This document shows, piece after piece, positions 10,401 to 24,916 of a DNA stretch of 64,000 nucleotides (the first letter of the stretch is position 1; the number at the start of each line of letters is the position of its first letter). The notes below the pieces were generated by a model. The model was given only the letters and a program-made list of their open reading frames with translations, was not told the origin of the DNA and did no database searches. The stretch covers positions 196,001-260,000 of the forward strand of contig CM072876.1 in the NCBI GenBank assembly GCA_036937835.1. The letters are read 5' to 3'. The DNA comes from Pampus argenteus (taxonomy: Eukaryota; Chordata; Actinopteri; Scombriformes; Stromateidae). A program made the translations under genes and the position numbers.

Positions 10401-13400
10401 ACGAAGACACAGACATAGAATTGGTTGCAGACAGACTGATCTTGCTGTCTCTTCCTGTCAAACAGAGGTGGTATACAGACTGGACTACAAAGCAGAAACA
10501 CGCTTGGATAAATAAACTCAAATTTTCATATGACAGATTAAAAACCTTTGAGTCATATCAGCACAAATAAAATGCAGCAGGTCTGCTCACGTTTTCTGTC
10601 GGTGTGTTTTTCAGAATTGAGTTTACCATCGCTCTGCTGGCGCTCCAGCTGTTCCTAACCACACAGGAGACGTTATTAAAACAAGACATGAAACGAATGA
10701 GACTGAAGATGAACTGTCAGGTTTAGACTCACCATCTCCAGGAGAAGAGTCTCCTCTTTCTCTTTCTTCTGATCCAGTAAATCCCTCTCCTGCCATTTAT
10801 TAAACTGCCAACAGACACCAGATGGAGGTTACAAGTCAAACTCTCAGCTGTGATTTCTGACACACTTCAGGTCTCATGAGCTGCTTACCGGCTCTGTGAG
10901 GTCCAGTTTGTCTAGTTCCAAAACTGTCTGAAAAACATTATGAACACAGTTCATCCATCAGTAGGTGAAAGAGCAACAGGTTGCTTTCAATACAATCCAA
11001 CCATCACTGCTCAGAGTGAGGATGGAGAATGTGGGTGTGGACCAACACCTGGCTGGACTATCTCACAGACAGACCACTGTATGTGAGACTACATCACTGT
11101 GCTCTCCCCCTTCCTCTTCACACTCTACATCTCAGACTTTACCCACAACACCACCCACTGCCACGTCCAGAAGTTCTCTGATGACACAGCTGCTGTTGGA
11201 TGTGTTTCTGAGAGGAACAACCTGAAATACAGGAAGCTCAACCAGCTTTAGTTCAACGCAAGACAAATGAGACGATCGTCAGTTTTGAGAGAAAAGCACT
11301 CCACTTTACACCAGTGGACATCCAGGGATCGGACATAGAGCTGGTGGACAGCTACAAATTCCTGGGTGTTCACCTAAACAATAAACTGGACTCATAACAC
11401 CCATCCCCTCTACAAGTAGAGTCAGAGTTGCTTCCACCTGCTGAGAAGACTGAGGTCTTTCGGAGTGTGCAGGGCTATTCTCAGGACTTTTTACAACTCT
11501 GTGATGGCCATGCAACGGTCTGCTGGAGAAGGGGCAGTACAGAGACAGGAGTAAGCTCTGTCCTGGACTGTCCTTTGGATTCCATAGAGGAAGTAGGGGA
11601 GAGAAGGATGTTGGCCAAGCTGACATTCATCATGAACAACAGCTCTCACCCCCTACATGACACTGTGGGGTCCTTCAGCAGCACCTTCAGCAGCAGACTC
11701 ATCCACCTGAGGTATAAGAAGGAGAAGGTACTGCAGGTCCTTCATCCCGACCGTTGTCAGGCTCTACAACACCTGCACAAACTGAACCATGTTATAGTCA
11801 CTGCTAACCACTAACCTGCAATATTTTGTATATAAATGGACATTTTTCATCAATATTATTACCTTATGCACAACTGATGTAGTAGTACTTTATTATTTAT
11901 AATTATATTTCAATCATTCAGTCATTTTTACACCATCAGTCACTTTACCTCTAAATACTTTTATATCAAGCACATTATTTTAAACCCTCAGTACTTATTA
12001 TTATTATTTTCTTTGCACCTTGCCAGGTTGAAGGTTGATTTATTTGTATATTGACCCAAGTGTGTTGTGTTGCTTATAGAATTATGTTTTAACCTTCTCT
12101 ACTTTCTTTTCTTTCTTTTATAACGCTGTAAATATCTGATCTGGACTGGTCTCTGTAGACTAGATTAATGTCACAGCTGCAGACTCTTCTGATAGGGTCT
12201 GGACTGGTCTCTGGATGGGTTAGGTAGAGCAGGTGTTACCTGGCGAATGGTGGCCACCACATCCTTGTCTTTCTCTCTGCAGAGCAGCTTCTGGACGCAG
12301 AAGTCAAGCTGCTGTAGCAGCTGCTTGTCAGCCGGAAGGCGGAGCAACGAACGCAACCGGGGCAACAACTGGCACAGCTTGTACCTGGCACACAGATGAA
12401 CAGACAGACAAATGAACAGGTGGACAGTTGAACACGCATAGGTGAACAGATACCTGACGTTACCTAACGTTGGCGACAGGGTCGTGGACCAGCTCCAGCG
12501 CTGGGATCAGGAAGTATTTGTTGAAGTATTTCCGGGAGAAAATCTCAGTGGCCATTTCACAGACATCGAGGAACCTTAGCCGGTTCCAGTAGCTCCGCCC
12601 CTGAGCCAGATCTAAAGATCCATACAGAAACACACCGAAACCAGTCTGTTAGTGTCTAAGGTACTGTGACTGTAACTCAGGTCACCTGTTCATATGTGAC
12701 ACCAGAGCCTGAAGGTGGAGAGATCTGACCTTGGATTAGCCGCTCCATCATGTCCTGACGCTGCTCTTGTTTGCGGTTGTAACGCAGGAACATGCAGAAT
12801 GTCCTAGCTGCTTCTCTTTGCACTGGCAACACTTTCTGCAAGCACACCAGAGAGTCACCTGTCTGTTCACAGGGTTTACCTGATCATGTCTTATAGTGTC
12901 ATGCTGCTGTGCTGACATTGGTGGTGAGGATGACGAAGATGCGGGGGGAGAAGCTTTGGTGTAGCAGTTCTCCAGGCAGCAGTCTGGCCAGGCAGCTGTA
13001 ATGTTGCAGCAGCTTCTCATGCAGCCGCCAACGCAGAGAACATCCTACTTTCTGTTCCGCCAACAGTAGAGCCGACAGCAACTCCGTGAACTGCGGAAAA
13101 ACCAAAAGAACACAGAAAGTTGATCCACGATCGGAACAGTTCTAGGAGACTGAGGAAACTTGAGCCTACGTAAATGTTTTGTTGCAAGATGTTTGAGGTC
13201 ATCCTTTTAGGAAATGGGGCAGCAGTAAGTAATCTCAAGTTTTGAAACCATTTAGTGGGTTCCAGGGAATTAATTGTCACATGTTAATTGTTCTTAGTGT
13301 GGTTTCATTCGTTTACAAAATTACACATACATCTACACATGTCTCAATCAACAGGTTGTATCCTGTTGTGTATATATACAGTATATATATACACATATAC

Positions 13401-16400
13401 ATTTATACAGATTTTAAAAGTATATGGGCTTAGCTTTGAAAGTTTTGTTTTGAAACTCTAAGCTTAGAGTTTCTGTCTGGGAGATTGGTGCTCTCCACCA
13501 TCAGCATCAAAACACAATATTACAATATTAATTGAAATAAAAACAATATTTTTTGGAAGAATATTGTTCATCTGTCCAGTAGGGTTCAGAGACTTGTAGC
13601 ATCAATACCAAGGCGCATAGAAGTAAGACACTTTTAGTGGATTTTTCCTTTAATTTTCACCTACCTGTATACACACATAGACAAAATTGTTGGTACCCTT
13701 CGTTTAATGAAAGAAAAACTCACAATGGTCACAGAAATATCAATCTATAAAAAGTTATAATAAATAAAAAATTCTATGAAAATTAACCAGTTAAAGTCAG
13801 ACATTGCTTTTTAACCATGCTTCAACAGAATTATTTAAAAAAATAAACTCATGAAACAGGCCTGGACAAAAATGATGGTACACTATAAACTTAATATTTT
13901 CTTGCACAACCTTTTGCACAACCTTGCAATCACTGCAATCAAACGATTCCTGTAACTGTCAATGAGACAGTTACAGGAATACCTCTCAGTAGGTATTTTG
14001 GCCCACTCCTCCTGCGCAAACTGCTCCAGTTGTCTTGAGACTTCATTGTACCCTGCAAAGATTCAAGACACTCTGTGCCAGATGCAGCAAAACAGCCCCA
14101 GAACATAATAGAGCCTCCTCCATGTTTCACAGTAGGGACAGTGTTCTTTTCTTTATATGCTTAATTTTTTCGTCTGTGAACATAGAGCTGATGTGCATTG
14201 CCGAAAAGTTCCATTTTTGTCTCATCTGTCCATAGGACATTCTCCCAGAACCTGTGTGACTTGTCAACATGTAGTTTGGCAAATTCCAGTCTGGCTTTTT
14301 TATGACTTGTTTTCAACAATGGTGTCCTTGGTCATCTCCCATTAAGTCCACTTTGTCTCAAACAACAACGGATGGTGCGATCTGACACTGATGTTCCTTG
14401 AGCTTGAAGTTCACCTTTAATCTCTTTAGAAGTTTTTCTGGGCTTTTTTGTTACCATTCGTATTATCCTTCTCCTTGATTTGTCATCAATTTTCCTCCTG
14501 CGGCCACGTCCAGGGAGGTTGGCTACAGTTCCATGGATCTTAACTTTCTTAATAATATGTGCAACTGTCACAGGAACATCAAGCTGCTTGGAGATGATCT
14601 TATAGCCTTTACCTTTAAGATGCTTGTTGATAATTTTCTTTCTAATGTCCTGAGACAACTCTTTCCTTTCCTCTGGTCCATGTTGAGTGTCCTACACACC
14701 ATGTCACCAAACAGCACAGTGACTACCTGTAGTCCTATATATAGGCCCACTAACTGATTACTGCTTGTATTACTATGATGCTAATTAGTGGACACACCTT
14801 GAATAAAATGTCCCTTTGGTCACATTATTTTCAATCTTTTCTAGGGGTACCATCATTTTTGTCCAGGCCTGTTTCATGAGTTTGTTTTTTAAAATAATTC
14901 TGTTGAAGCATGGTTGAAAAGCAATGTCTGGCTTTCATTAGTTAAATTTCATATAATTTTTATTTATTATTACTTTTTACAGATTGAAGTTATTTCTGTG
15001 ACCATTGTGAATTTTTCTTTCATTAAACAAAGGGTACCAACAATTTTGTCCATGTGTGTATATACAGTTTGCACACTTGAAAGCTTGAGCATTCAGAAAC
15101 ATTAAGAATTTAACAAGAAGTTATCACATAATGCAGAAATATTGAAAGTTTTGCATAATTTCTATTTCAGCAATCAAATTTAAGCAAATTTCTGGCATTG
15201 ACGACCAGTTACATAAGGCCCATAGTGATGAAACATCTGTTAAAACATGTTTTTTACATCTATAGGTGTGTGTCTCTTGTAGCATATGAAGGTGCAGATC
15301 AATAGTTTCAAAAAGGGTAGAACAGACAAACAGATCAGGAAAGGGTAATGGTCACAGAGGATTTTTTGAAGACTGGTATCCCTCATTTTGTTTTAGCTGG
15401 GTCATCCAGCATTGAAGGATGTTTCTAAACAGGCAACTCACAAGGTTCTAATAAAAGCTTTTCCCGAGTTGGATAACAGACCCAAACGATATCATCAGCT
15501 GACCTGACGCAGAAGAAGGCATGAACTACTTTTGAAAGATGCAGCATGCAGCGAGGTATTTCAGAGAACCAGAGAACCAGGGCTAGTTTTGGTTTTTGTA
15601 CCTTGTTGTCCAGCATCAGGTTCTCTCCTCTGGACAGAACTGCCTCCAGAGTTTCCTCCAGGTGATTCATCAGAGCGTCCAACACCTGAGCAACAACAAC
15701 TACATTTAAAGATGCAGCAGGTATAGGTCAGAGGTCAACTGTGTAGCGATTCCTTAAGCAGCACGTAAATTAAATTATCAATAAAAGATTAAAACATCAA
15801 TAAATACAACAAACACTTGGCTCACTGCTGATGGTTATCATATTAGAAACTGAGGAGAATCCTGATTGGTGACTGTCTTATTATTATTATTTTATTCAAT
15901 TTAAAATTATACATATGCTCCACTTCTCGAAGAAAAATTACATAATATATATCCAGAAGTATCACCTCTATGTGATAAATGTAAATCTTCTATTGCAACC
16001 CATCTTCACAGCTATGCCTTATGCCCCAAAAATCTTTCTGGTCTGGTATTTTTAATATAATGTCTAATATAAGGTCTGTGATAAAGCCAGAACCCTTACT
16101 TATTATTCTTGGGGTGTCTGAAGCCTTTAAAATTTTAAATAAAGCACAACAATGTTTTATTTTATATGGTCTTATAATAGCGAAGAAAATGATTCTTACG
16201 TTATGGAAGAGTGTAAATACACCAACACCTAAGATGTGGCTAGAAGAATTAACTAATACACTACACCTGGAAAGAATAATATATGTTCTAGAAGACAGAC
16301 TCCAGCATTTTGACGTAACTTGGCAACCTTTTTTATAGTACCTTGCTAATACCAATCCAACTTAAAAGTCACTCTCTTATATGTCTAGCAGAGTTCCCGT

Positions 16401-19400
16401 GATATTTCCCAGACAGGTCTTCTTTAGCGGGGTGGGGGGTGGGTTTTGTCAACCTGTTATGTTCTGTTTCTGTTGTTTCTGTGTGTATGCTCTGTAATTA
16501 CTTTGTAATTACTCTGTTTGTATGTTTGTATTATAAATGCCCAGTAAAAATACATGGGATAGAATCCTGATTGGTGGAGCTGTGTGGCAGTGGGTGTCGC
16601 CTCTCACCTCCAGCGCATCATCCTGCAGCAGAGCCAGAAGCTCTTTGTGGACCAGCTGGACTTTTGAACCAAGTAGCTTCACCACCTGACACAAAAGGGC
16701 AGGGCCAGTTAAATATGTACTTCAATATTATTTCAAACCTGTGTTTTTAGTTTACTGTAGGGGTCGGTGTATCAATCTAAATATTGATAATACCAAGGTG
16801 AGTATTGGTATCAGATCGATACTAACATGATAGTATCGATACTGTGGTTTCTCTTCCATCATCCAGCAATTTTCTCAGTGCAAACAGCACATCTCGCTCT
16901 GTAACCTGTTTTTCACACAGTGTAACTGGTGATCAATTTTAGCAGACTGGTAAAACTATGACATTTCAAGTTAAAGATATCAGTGAAACTAGCCCTGTAT
17001 TTACTTGGTATCAGATCAATACCAAAAATCCCTGTATCACACACCACTAATTTACTAGGATTGGGTGTCCTTCGGTGTGGTAGTCACCTTGGTCATGGTT
17101 AAAGTCCTGTAGAAATCCAATGTTTTGAAAGTCCAAGTAGTGGTGAATCTTCTGATATATAAAATGTGGGGGTTATTTTCAACCATTTACGAAAATTACA
17201 TGTTGCCCATGATGCTCTTCTTCTCACATGATATGGTTTTGAGCCTGATTGCCTGGTTTCTGTTGAACCTGTGAGGGGGCTGGTGTTAGAAATCCTTTGT
17301 GGCCTGTGTTAATGCCTGTAAGGATTGTCTGTTTGTATGTAGTTTATCAGAGACAGAGAGGGCCGAGGCATCCATATGGTAACATTCTCTTGCCGGTTTA
17401 GGTGTACCTTTTCTGTCTGTAGTGCAAAGAGATCACATCCCTCCCATTTTGGCTTCCTTGCACTGGCTACCCATTAAATCTAGAATAGAATTTAAAATTC
17501 TTCTCCTAACATACAAAGCTCTTCATGGTCAGGCACCATCATATCTAAAAGAGCTCATAGTACCTTACCACCCCACTAGAACACTGCGCTCCCAGGATGC
17601 TGGGTTCCTTGTGGTTCCTATAGTGTCTAAAAGTAGATAAAAGTAGATCTTTCAGCTATCATAGTTTATTGTGATTGTATAACATATGTGTGTTGATTTG
17701 TTCTGTACACGTGACATCCATTGCACGCCTGTCCGTCCTGGGAGAGGGATCCCTCCTCTTTGACTCTTCCTGAGGTTTCTTCCACCTTTTTGCCACAACC
17801 TTTTAAAAGGTTTTTTGGTGGGCAAGTTTTTCCTCACTCGATTCGAGGGTCTAAGGACAGAGGGTGTCATTCCCTGTATAGATTGTAAAGCCCTCTGAGA
17901 CAAATGCATTTTGTGATTTTGGGCTATATAAATAAAATTTGATTTGATTTGATTTAATGAGAAACTAATTAATTTGCTAAATTATGTTGTGTTTGTTGTG
18001 ATTGAGGGGTAACAAACATTGGTGTGCAAAGCTCTTTATCCTTACAAACGCAGGTTACTGTCAGCACTGCAGTGCTGGTACAGAACACAGTCTAAAAATG
18101 ACTGTAACTCTTTGGACACAACAAGCAAAACAAAGCTACTGTGTGTGTCTATAGCAGCTTATTTGTGTTTGTAACAGCTGAAGATTGTTTGTTGATAGTG
18201 CCTAGTGCTGATTGGATAAGCTGAGGACAGAAGAAGACGTTTGCTCTCACCTGGTGGAAACTGGCTGCAGCACTTCGCCGAACACTGACCTCCGGGTCAC
18301 AGCACAGATTGCAGAGAGACGGGTACAGCTCAGACACAAAGTGAGTCGGGTCAGCAAACACCACCATGGCCTGAGAGAGAGAGAGAGAGAGAGAGACCGG
18401 TTGAGAGACCCATGTGACAGATTGACCTGTGCTGTGTTTAGACAGAACGTGAAGCAGATTTTCGCCTCGTGTTACAAACAGCCCAATTACCAACTGTACT
18501 TTAAGTTGTAAGCTAGATAAGCGACTGTTGATCAGCAAGTTAAAATATTTTTTATCTTGTGCGGCCGCATATTCACATCAGTTTGTGTTTTGCATTGACT
18601 TTGTATGTTATCACCGTATGTTTTGTCTGAACACACCATAAAGCTGTTCTGGTTTTGTGTGTGTGTGTACCGGCAGGTTGTAGCAGCAGTTACAACGAAT
18701 CTGCATCGACTCATTGCCGTTAGTTTGATGTCCTTCAGTCTGCAGACCAGCAACACACAGCAACTTATACCTCTGCAGCAAGCGGCTCCTCTGTTCATCT
18801 GATAGGCAGCCTGCAACAAAACCAATAACCAATCAGAGACACAAAGAGAGACACGCCTTGTCAGAGAGACACGACGACTCCTCAGAGACACAACAACTCA
18901 TCTGAGATGACAGCTTGTCCCCTGTTTGTCTTTATGTTGTATGTTTCTTTATATTGTATGTTTTCTATTCGAATAAAAGAACATAATTTTTTGTTTGTTA
19001 ACTTCGTGTCCATGTCTTGAGTGTGTTCTAGTTCTGGTTGTGGTAGCAGCAGCTCAGACCTGTCTTTCAGCTTGCTGTTGATGTTGTTTCCAGGCCAGCT
19101 AAACATGTCTGAACCATCTCAGTGAAGGATATCCGGATATCTAGATATCTCCTCACAGTCCTAGTGAAGCAGAGAACAAGGACCTCTGACTGGGACGTGA
19201 TGACTCTCAACCAACAGGTTCACACTTGACTGAAAATGTCCAATCATGAGGCCTCTGCACCAAAACTCTCCACACCTCCTAATCAAATCCGTAACCAAGG
19301 ATAACCTGGTGGAGAGACAGACTTGGTAGCTGTAAACCAGTTCTAGGACCAGGACAATATCCACTTCAGTTGCCTTGTGAGGCTAAGATGTGTGATAATT

Positions 19401-22400
19401 AGATAATCCGTCCCTTTTATGAAAATGGGAATCACCACCCTGGCCTAATCACTGACTTTTGACCTCAGGGTTAGGGTTAGCTTTCACTGATGAGCACAGA
19501 CATCCAATAACAAAGTTTAAGGTTTCGAAACACTGAGCCTGACCAGGCCTCATCCCTTTGGTCACCTTCAAGCTCCCCTCTTGGGCCTGGATCCAGGCAA
19601 GGCAATTTTATTTTTATAGCACATTTCAACAACGAAGTAATTGAAAGTAAATGTAAAGAGGGCAAAATGGAATCACCAGGGTCAAGCATTTACACAAACC
19701 CCTCCATCATTTTAAGGTGCCAGTCCTCTGAGTGTTTGTGAACTGATCACCAGTCCTCCAGCTACATCTGCTGATCCAGCTGATGTGGACTCCTACTGTG
19801 TGACATCAAAGTTGTATCTCACCTGCCAGTCCGTTGCAGAGTTTCCCAAACTGGAACGACAAAGATGCTGCAACAGCTTTGTCCACCTGTGACGATGCCT
19901 CACACACTGACATCACCAGAGGAACCACAACATGGAGTCTGTCATCTACAGAGGAGGGAGTGTTTACTGCTAAACAGCTCACAGTCTGAGGGAACTGTTT
20001 CTCATCACAGCTCCACCTGATGACTCACCGCTGTCAATCACCTCCATCAGGTTGATGATGGTGTCAAAAGCAGCCAGGCGGACACCACTCTCCTCGTCTC
20101 CGGCGAGATCCACCAGTTCGGGGAGGAGCTCTGTCCTAGTGTTGTCCTCCCTGAAGTACCAACAGGATACAGACTGACCAGTGTCTCTCCACTGTAATCT
20201 TTGTTTTTGCTTTCAATTTTGTGTTTAGTTAAATTTACCCAGTAGCTCTGGCGATGTTCTCCAGCTGACGGCACATACTGACTCGGACCTCAAACTCCAC
20301 ATCCTGACATAATGAACGCACCAACGGCAGCAACTCCTTCTTCACTCTGACAGAAAACACTGCTGTTAATATCAGAGCACATATAACAACACCTGAACAC
20401 CATATATTAAAACATCTATGATCAACATCATCTTATCAATAATCAGTGTACAGTGTAGCTCACATGTGGGAATCAAACTTGCAGGCAACTTTCCCCAAAA
20501 TGCGACAGCTAGCCAAACGAGCCTGAAGAGAGTGAGACAGCTGAGGCTGATAGAGAAGAGGGTTCAGCACCTGGAGAGACAGACAGGTACAGAGAGCAAC
20601 AGGTAGATGTTTAATCACATGGTCTGACAGGTGGAGAGTAGAACACTATACATTATAAACAAGTCTTCAATTCATGCATCACTTCTGGAAAACTACTTTT
20701 CAAATCTAGTTGCTTAGATTGTTTTGATGATGTATTTTTGTACCTAAAATGTGCTGTCCTGATTATTAATCAGTTATATTGATACAGATCAATAATCAGT
20801 TATACTGATCAGTAATCCTACCTCCTGTTTGATGGTCTCCTTTGGTAAAGTGTTAATGGCTGACAGCAGAGTCTCCAGCCAGGCGTTGCTTACCACTGTC
20901 AGCAAAAAACAACAAGAAGACAGCAATGTCAGCAACAAACACTCAACAACATGTTTCTGCAGTTCAGGTGTTGTTACCTGTGTCTCTGTGATTCAGGTGG
21001 AGCAGGACAGTCTTCAGGATGGAGTAGGTGTGGGTGTGGATCAGGATGATGTCATCCTGTAGGATGGTTAAGAAAGAAGCTGCGGCTGCCAGCTGTATCT
21101 CAGCTCCTGCTCCATTCAAGACCTCCTGAGACAGACAGACAAACATACAGTTACCTGTATGACACACCTACCTTCATACAGCGCAGCACAGACAACAAAA
21201 GTGATGGTTGTGTGTACATACCCGGACCTTTGGTACGACCCGGCGGAACGTCTCAGCCGGATTCTGACGGACGAGACTTGGCAGGTTACTAATGACACTC
21301 GCTCTCTGAACCTCCTGACCCACACTGACCCCAAGAGGAAACACAGAAAAAGACAACAAGGAATATGGAGAGAAAACTGTCTATGAAATGAAATGTCTAT
21401 TTATGGTTCTGTTTACAGAAGCCTGTCCAACAAAAAACAGCAGCAAACTTCTGTTTCCACAGAGGGGGTGATGACTCTGGTCCTTCAGGACGAAATGTTC
21501 AACCAGATGGTCATTACTATAATTGTGTTGACAAACCTTAACCAGGTGGTTGTTACCGTAACTGTGATGACAAACCTCAGATACTCACAGGGGACAGATA
21601 CTGACAGTAAGATACTGACAGTAAAATATTGATAGTCAGATACTAAGATGATATTAAGATACTGATTGAGGTCAGATACTGACAGTCAGGTACTGACGGT
21701 CAGATACTGATGGAGGTCAGATACTGATGGAGGTCAGATACTGAGAGTAAGTTACTGATAGTCAGATACTGATTGAGGTCAGATACTGATAGTCAGATAC
21801 TGATATTAAGATACTGGCAGTCAGATACTGATGGAGGTCAGATACTGATTGAGGTCAGATACTGATAGTCAGATAGTGACAGTCAGATACTGATAGTCAG
21901 ATACTGATAGTCAGGTACTGGTGGAGGTCAGATACTGATGGAGGTTAGACACTGACAGTAAGATACTGACAGTCAGATACTGATAGTCAGATACTGATAG
22001 TCAGGTACTGACGGAGGTCAGATACTGACGGAGGTCAGATACTGACGGAGGTCCTGGCACTCTGACAGGTTTCATACTGAATGAGTTCAGGGAACTAGTT
22101 TGGATCCGATGGGATCAGACAGCAGGATTAATGGATTACTGGGTCAGAGGAACGAGGACTGACATCATTAAACAAGAAAAGCTGTTTAATGTCTTACTGA
22201 TGCTTGTCTCAGAGTCTGACTGAAAGTAATTTACCTTTCCTGCATTAGCTGCTGTAGCAAACAGCAAAATCAGAAGAATTATGTAGGAATTTACCTTGGT
22301 GTTGTGTTTATTAAGTATTGAGCATGATGCAAGTTGTATTAATTTAGCATGTTAGCTCAAAAATCACAGATTTTACTTTAATATAACATGTAATATCCAT

Positions 22401-24881
22401 GGGAGACAGAGTCCTGGGCCATGCTGCAGACAGAAAGAAACTCTTCTTGTGGTGAGAGGCTCAGCCCCTGAAGGAGCAGGGGAGTATCTGGTGATGGAGG
22501 AGGTGAGGATGGAGCTCAATCACTTACAGACGATAATGATGATGATGAAGATGATGTGATGGTGGTGATGATGGGGTTGGTCATCACCACCATCACATAC
22601 CTCTGAGCTCAAGTGTGTTCAGGTAAGTTCAGATACAATTGTGGTAGTTGATGGTGTAAACAGGATTATTAAACTAAGTGAAGGCATAGGTGAATTTATG
22701 CCTATCTACATCTTACCTGAGCAGGTAGACGGCTCTCTCAATGTCATTCAGGTCTTCATCTACAGTTAGCTGATCGATCTCCTCTGCTGTCTGACAGGAA
22801 ACAAAAGCCTTTAAAGGAATACTTTAAGATAAAATATTAATTATAAATATTTTGAAGATCTGAGTGTAAGAACTGCTTATCAATAATCAAATATGTGTGT
22901 GATTAAATAAAGAGACAGAAGCAGTTGAGAAGCCTGAATCCACACAAGAACTGTGGCATCCAAGATACTACTTTCAAAGGCAAATCGTTCTCACACAAAG
23001 TATTTATCTTATTTATTATTTAATTGATAAATAAAAAACTATTCGTTGTACTACTTTTGAAAGCAACCTCTTTACTTTTAGACCATATAAGTCTGAGAGT
23101 TATTACACAACAAAGATTCTAGTCAGGAGAGAGTTTGATAGGACATCAGTGCCTCAGGGGCAATGCATAGACTACAAAGAAGCTGACTTTTTTCTCCTTT
23201 CAGTCTATCAATCAATCAGTGAATCAGATAAGAGATTGGTAACCTATTCCACCACCAGAGAACTACAGAAGAGTCTAGTTGGTGACTGAGGGTCCTGTTA
23301 TGGTACGAGGCACCTTTCACTGGCAGAGCGTATTGAGCAGGAGGGAGCGTAGATCTGAATGAGGGAGTTCAGGCAGGCAGGAGCTGATTTAGTTGCTGTT
23401 TTGTAAGTGAGCATCATAGTTTTGATGCAGCCAGTGAAGGGATATTAACAGCGGGGTGAGATCTTCTGTTTTCGGCGGGTTGAAGACTAGGCGTGCTGCC
23501 ACGTTCTGGATCATCTGAGGTTTTGAACATGCATCTCAAACCTCGATCTCAAGGCAGGATGGTAGTATGTAGCTCTATCCTCTGTCATCCAGAGATATAG
23601 CTCCTGGTTTCCATCATCAGGTTAGAACTGAAGAAGCCTTTTGGATGAAAGGTGAATTGTCTTCAAGCTCAAAGAAAAAGTCCAGTTGGTTACAACTTAA
23701 CTCCTTTGACTACAATGAGCTGGATGAGTGAGAATCTAAGTATAGGAGTAAAAATCCAATACTTTATCAATGCACCTGTTCAATAAGCAGAAAAAAATCA
23801 ATATTTTAATTAGCTTTGTCTGGAGTCTGTATGTTTTACACAAGTACAGCACAGACATTCTGGGCATGAATTGGGTTAATTTGAGCTGGACATTGATCTG
23901 TTGTTGTATAGAGAGACTGGCTAGTATGACAAGGAGCTCAATCTTAAAGATGTGAGACTATGAGGTCTTCTGGTGGGAACGATAGGAAGAGCTGGGTATC
24001 GTCAGCATAGCAATGATAGAGAAGGGGACAGAGAACTGAGCCTTTAGGTTTTGGTTTGAACACTTCCCCCCTCCAAGATACTCTAAAGCAGGGGTGTTGA
24101 TGTTGATTGTGATAGTGTGGGTAGATTGCATGGAAATAACAAAGCAGACATCAGCCCATCATCTGTCCTCGATTGACATACAGGGCAGCCAGTCTGATAT
24201 CTGACCTTAAGAAAGAATATAAAAATGTGTGTGGGAGCTGGACAAAGTAGGAAGTTTTCTGCAGTGAATGATGAGATTACCCCAACATGAGGAAATGTGC
24301 TACCTTTATAACTTCATTAGTCAACTCCTCTCATTTATGTGTGTCAACCTTTTACCACATGAAGATCATTCAGCACCATTCCACCATGACGGATCATTTG
24401 ATGACATTCAGTGCAAGTCATCAGTGTAAAGTACTGACAAAAAAACATATAGAGTTGAATTGTGAAATATGGGTTCATGTAGTTATGCAACACTAACATA
24501 TATTGTGCATATAAATAATTCTCAATTCACAAATAAGGAGGTGGGACATGAATCAGCAGGATTTGGTGGTTAATCATAATTAGTCTGTAAAAAGTTGATA
24601 AATGGTTAATAACCTAACAATGCAGTTATAAGCAGGTATAATAGTTTAGTTAGTTATGTTTAGTATGTATTCTAACTTCTACTAGATGTTGACTAATACA
24701 TTATTAAACACTTATATCTACTGACATCTGCATTATAGTGAGTTATAAACCATTTATTAACTGTTTTTAGACTGATTATTAATGATTAATAACAGAGGTT
24801 AAAGTAACATCTGGAACATCTTTATAGAGTCGATCAGGGTTCATAGGATTTTACTGCAGTGATGAAACACAAAGACACAAA

Positions 24882-24916
<35 letters not shown>

